Part shown: in pieces, positions 5,123-7,016 of the stretch
Position numbering within the stretch: position 1 is the first letter of the stretch
Layout of the letters: every line of letters begins with the position of its first letter
Origin: Endomicrobium sp.
GTDB taxonomy: Bacteria > Elusimicrobiota > Endomicrobiia > Endomicrobiales > Endomicrobiaceae
Assembly: GCA_031264425.1 (NCBI GenBank)
Contig: JAISDY010000005.1
Span: 1-7,016 of the forward strand
Length of the DNA: 7,016 nucleotides
Reading direction: 5' to 3'
Position numbers and translations under genes: made by a program
The notes under the pieces: generated by a model
Databases searched by the model: none
Told to the model about the DNA's origin: nothing
What the model saw: only the letters and a program-made list of their open reading frames with translations

Positions 5123-7016
5123 ATGAAAAAAGTTTATTTGGCTTTTTTGTGGCATCAGCATCAGCCTATGTATAAAAATCCATCCACGGACGTGTATGAG
5201 CTTCCGTGGGTAAGGCTGCATGCTACCAAAGATTACTACGACATGGTCGCAATACTTGACGGTTTTCCTAAAATAAAATCCAACATAAATTTAGTTCCAT
5301 CTTTGTTAATGCAGCTTGAAGAGTACGCTTCGGGAAAAGCCAAAGACAGATTTATGGATTTAACCTTAAAAGACGCAAAACTCTTGACGCAAGATGAGAA
5401 AACTTTTATTTTGGCAAATTTCTTTTTAGCAAACTTAGAGAATATGATTTTGCCTTTTCCACGTTACTCTCAGCTTTACGACAAGAAATCTCAAAAATTA
5501 GACGGAAGCATGTTTGAAGAGCGGGATTTTAGAGATTTGCAGGTTTGGTTTAATTTGTCGTGGTTTGATCCTTATTGGCGAAAAAGCGACGAATTTATTA
5601 AATTTTTGCACGATAAAAGGAAAGATTTTAGCGAAGATGAAAAAAGAAAACTTGTTGATAAACAGATTGAAATCTGCGGAAAGATAGTTTCTAAACATAA
5701 AGAAGCTCAAGATAGAGGACAGATTGAAGTTACCGTAACGCCTTTTTATCACCCAATTCTTCCTTTGCTTTGCGACACAGACGCGGCAAAAGAGGCGACG
5801 CCTGTCATAAATTTGCCTCAAAAAAGATTTGTTCATCCTGAAGACGCTTTATGGCATATTGAAAACGCCGTTTCTTATTATGAAGAACGGTTTGGCGTTA
5901 AACCGTCGGGAATGTGGCCTTCGGAAGGGTCCGTGTCAAATACCGCCGTTGAACTTATTTCCAAAGCCGGAATAAAGTGGACGGCGACGGACGAAGCGGT
6001 TTTGTTTAACAGCGTAAAAGACATATCAAGCGACAGAAGGCATTTATTTAAGCCGTTTCAATTAAATATAAACGGTAAAAATTTAAACATAATTTTTAGA
6101 GATCACGGGCTTTCTGACTCCATAGGGTTTGTGTATTCCAAATGGAATGCCGAAGATGCCGCAAATGATTTTATAGCTAAGATTAAAAGTATAGGAGAAT
6201 ATGCGGGCTCGCTTACGGACTATCCTCTCGTATCCGTCATTTTAGACGGAGACAACTGCTGGGAGTATTATAAAAACGACGGTTGGGATTTTTTAACCAA
6301 ACTTTACGAAAAATTAAGTGTTGACGACGACATAGAAACGGTGAGAGTAAGCGACTATCTTGCAAAATTTCCTCCGAAAGACATAATAACAAATTTAACG
6401 GCAGGATCGTGGATTAACGGAAATTTTGGCGTTTGGATAGGTAGCGCTGAGGATAATAAATCTTGGGATTGTTTATCTGCCACAAGAGATGCTTTGATAG
6501 ACAAATTAAATTCGGGCTATTCCGAAAATATAAAAACGGCTTGGAATGCTTTTCATGCGGCTGAGGGATCTGATTGGAATTGGTGGTATGGGGACGATCA
6601 TTCTTCATCAAACGACACTGATTTCGATTTTTTATACAGGCGGCACTTGATAAAAGTGTACGAGTCTCTCGGAGTAGCCGCGCCTGAAATCTTGTTTGAG
6701 ATAATAGGGAATAATTCCAACCAAAAGTACGCTCTAAATCCGACAGCGTCCATTTCTCCAAAGATTGACGGTAAGAGTTCAGATTTTGATGAATGGAAAA
6801 AGTCAAGTTTCTATAAAACCGGCGCAAGTGGCGGGGCAATGCATCAAGTTTCTACAGTGTTAAAATCTTTCAATTATGGTTTTGACTCTGATAATTTATA
6901 TTTAAAATTTGATTTTAATGAAGAATCTTTAGAACAACTTTCTTTAAAAATAGCATTCTTAAAGCCTATAGAAACAAATGTAATTTTAAGTTTTAAGTCA
7001 GACAATAAAACGCTAG
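5123..7016 (+). CDS. GH57 amylopullulanase-type α-glucan hydrolase/transferase (3' end outside window)
   Basis: An open frame of 631 codons runs off the right edge without a stop. All five conserved GH57 regions are visible: WHQHQPMY (10-17), GQIEVTVTPFYHP (199-211), GMWPSEGSVS (264-273) with presumed nucleophile E268, LDGDNCWEYY (374-383) with presumed acid/base D375, and AEGSDWNWWYGDDHSS (480-495). GSWINGNFGVWIG (around 430) is typical of the amylopullulanase-like subgroup. From about residue 540 a second domain begins (SPKIDG, GGAMHQ, YGFDSDNLYLKFDF), like the C-terminal glucodextranase-type β domain attached to these enzymes; probably about 100 or more residues are missing. The family cleaves or rearranges α-1,4/α-1,6 glucans such as glycogen. 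There is no signal peptide, so it should act in the cytoplasm, perhaps on stored glycogen or imported maltodextrin. It follows the β-barrel gene by one base. Exact specificity (amylopullulanase, α-amylase or glucanotransferase) cannot be settled by reading. Confidence 0.93.
   Translation, partial: MKKVYLAFLWHQHQPMYKNPSTDVYELPWVRLHATKDYYDMVAILDGFPKIKSNINLVPSLLMQLEEYASGKAKDRFMDLTLKDAKLLTQDEKTFILANFFLANLENMILPFPRYSQLYDKKSQKLDGSMFEERDFRDLQVWFNLSWFDPYWRKSDEFIKFLHDKRKDFSEDEKRKLVDKQIEICGKIVSKHKEAQDRGQIEVTVTPFYHPILPLLCDTDAAKEATPVINLPQKRFVHPEDALWHIENAVSYYEERFGVKPSGMWPSEGSVSNTAVELISKAGIKWTATDEAVLFNSVKDISSDRRHLFKPFQLNINGKNLNIIFRDHGLSDSIGFVYSKWNAEDAANDFIAKIKSIGEYAGSLTDYPLVSVILDGDNCWEYYKNDGWDFLTKLYEKLSVDDDIETVRVSDYLAKFPPKDIITNLTAGSWINGNFGVWIGSAEDNKSWDCLSATRDALIDKLNSGYSENIKTAWNAFHAAEGSDWNWWYGDDHSSSNDTDFDFLYRRHLIKVYESLGVAAPEILFEIIGNNSNQKYALNPTASISPKIDGKSSDFDEWKKSSFYKTGASGGAMHQVSTVLKSFNYGFDSDNLYLKFDFNEESLEQLSLKIAFLKPIETNVILSFKSDNKTL

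Noticed and set aside
4985..5221. Minus-strand open frame across the β-barrel/GH57 junction
   Set aside because: Antisense to the C-terminal β-signal of one gene and the HQHQP motif of the next; both sense frames are well supported.
5498..5836. Minus-strand open frame of 112 codons
   Set aside because: Antisense to GH57 over its conserved region 2; low-complexity K/F-rich product, no ribosome site seen.
6414..6839. Minus-strand open frame of 141 codons
   Set aside because: It lies wholly inside the GH57 frame, which has all conserved family motifs there (including region 5 and the start of the C-terminal domain). The antisense product has no recognisable pattern.

Overview
The window comes from an AT-rich, double-membraned bacterium. 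Evidence for two membranes is a heptosyltransferase-type GT9 enzyme and a signal-peptide protein ending in a typical outer-membrane β-barrel C-terminus. Gene style (dense packing, AT-rich coding with many GCG, ACG and GAC codons, a GH57 α-glucan enzyme, a cysteine-tagged GT9) recalls Elusimicrobiota of the Endomicrobium type. That assignment is an impression from reading the sequence, not a database result.

The layout is two divergent gene groups around a short promoter region (2226-2318). Leftward lie a GT9 glycosyltransferase (2225-1086), a GT2 polyprenyl-phosphate sugar synthase of the DPM1 type (1046-348), and the first 115 codons of a GT39/PMT-type membrane glycosyltransferase (347-1, cut by the window edge). 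Rightward lie a second, complete GT39/PMT-type glycosyltransferase (2319-3743), a predicted outer-membrane β-barrel with a local resemblance to alginate-export channels (3781-5121), and a GH57 amylopullulanase-type enzyme (5123 to beyond the right edge). All gaps are under 100 bases and there is no RNA gene, mobile element or CRISPR array.

The four glycosyltransferases suggest a working unit: the GT2 enzyme would charge a polyprenyl phosphate with a sugar on the cytoplasmic side, and the two GT39 enzymes would use that lipid-linked sugar on the outer face of the inner membrane to decorate a lipid, glycan or protein. The GT9 enzyme would extend a lipopolysaccharide-core-like chain in the cytoplasm. 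The β-barrel and GH57 genes are separated by one base, and the GH57 ribosome binding site lies inside the last codons of the β-barrel gene, so the two are probably translated together. Why a surface channel should be coupled to a cytoplasmic α-glucan enzyme is the most open question here.

No clearly new defence or mobile system was seen. The points most worth a second look are the β-barrel/GH57 pair, the two cysteine clusters of the GT9 protein, and the paired GT39 paralogues beside their likely donor synthase.
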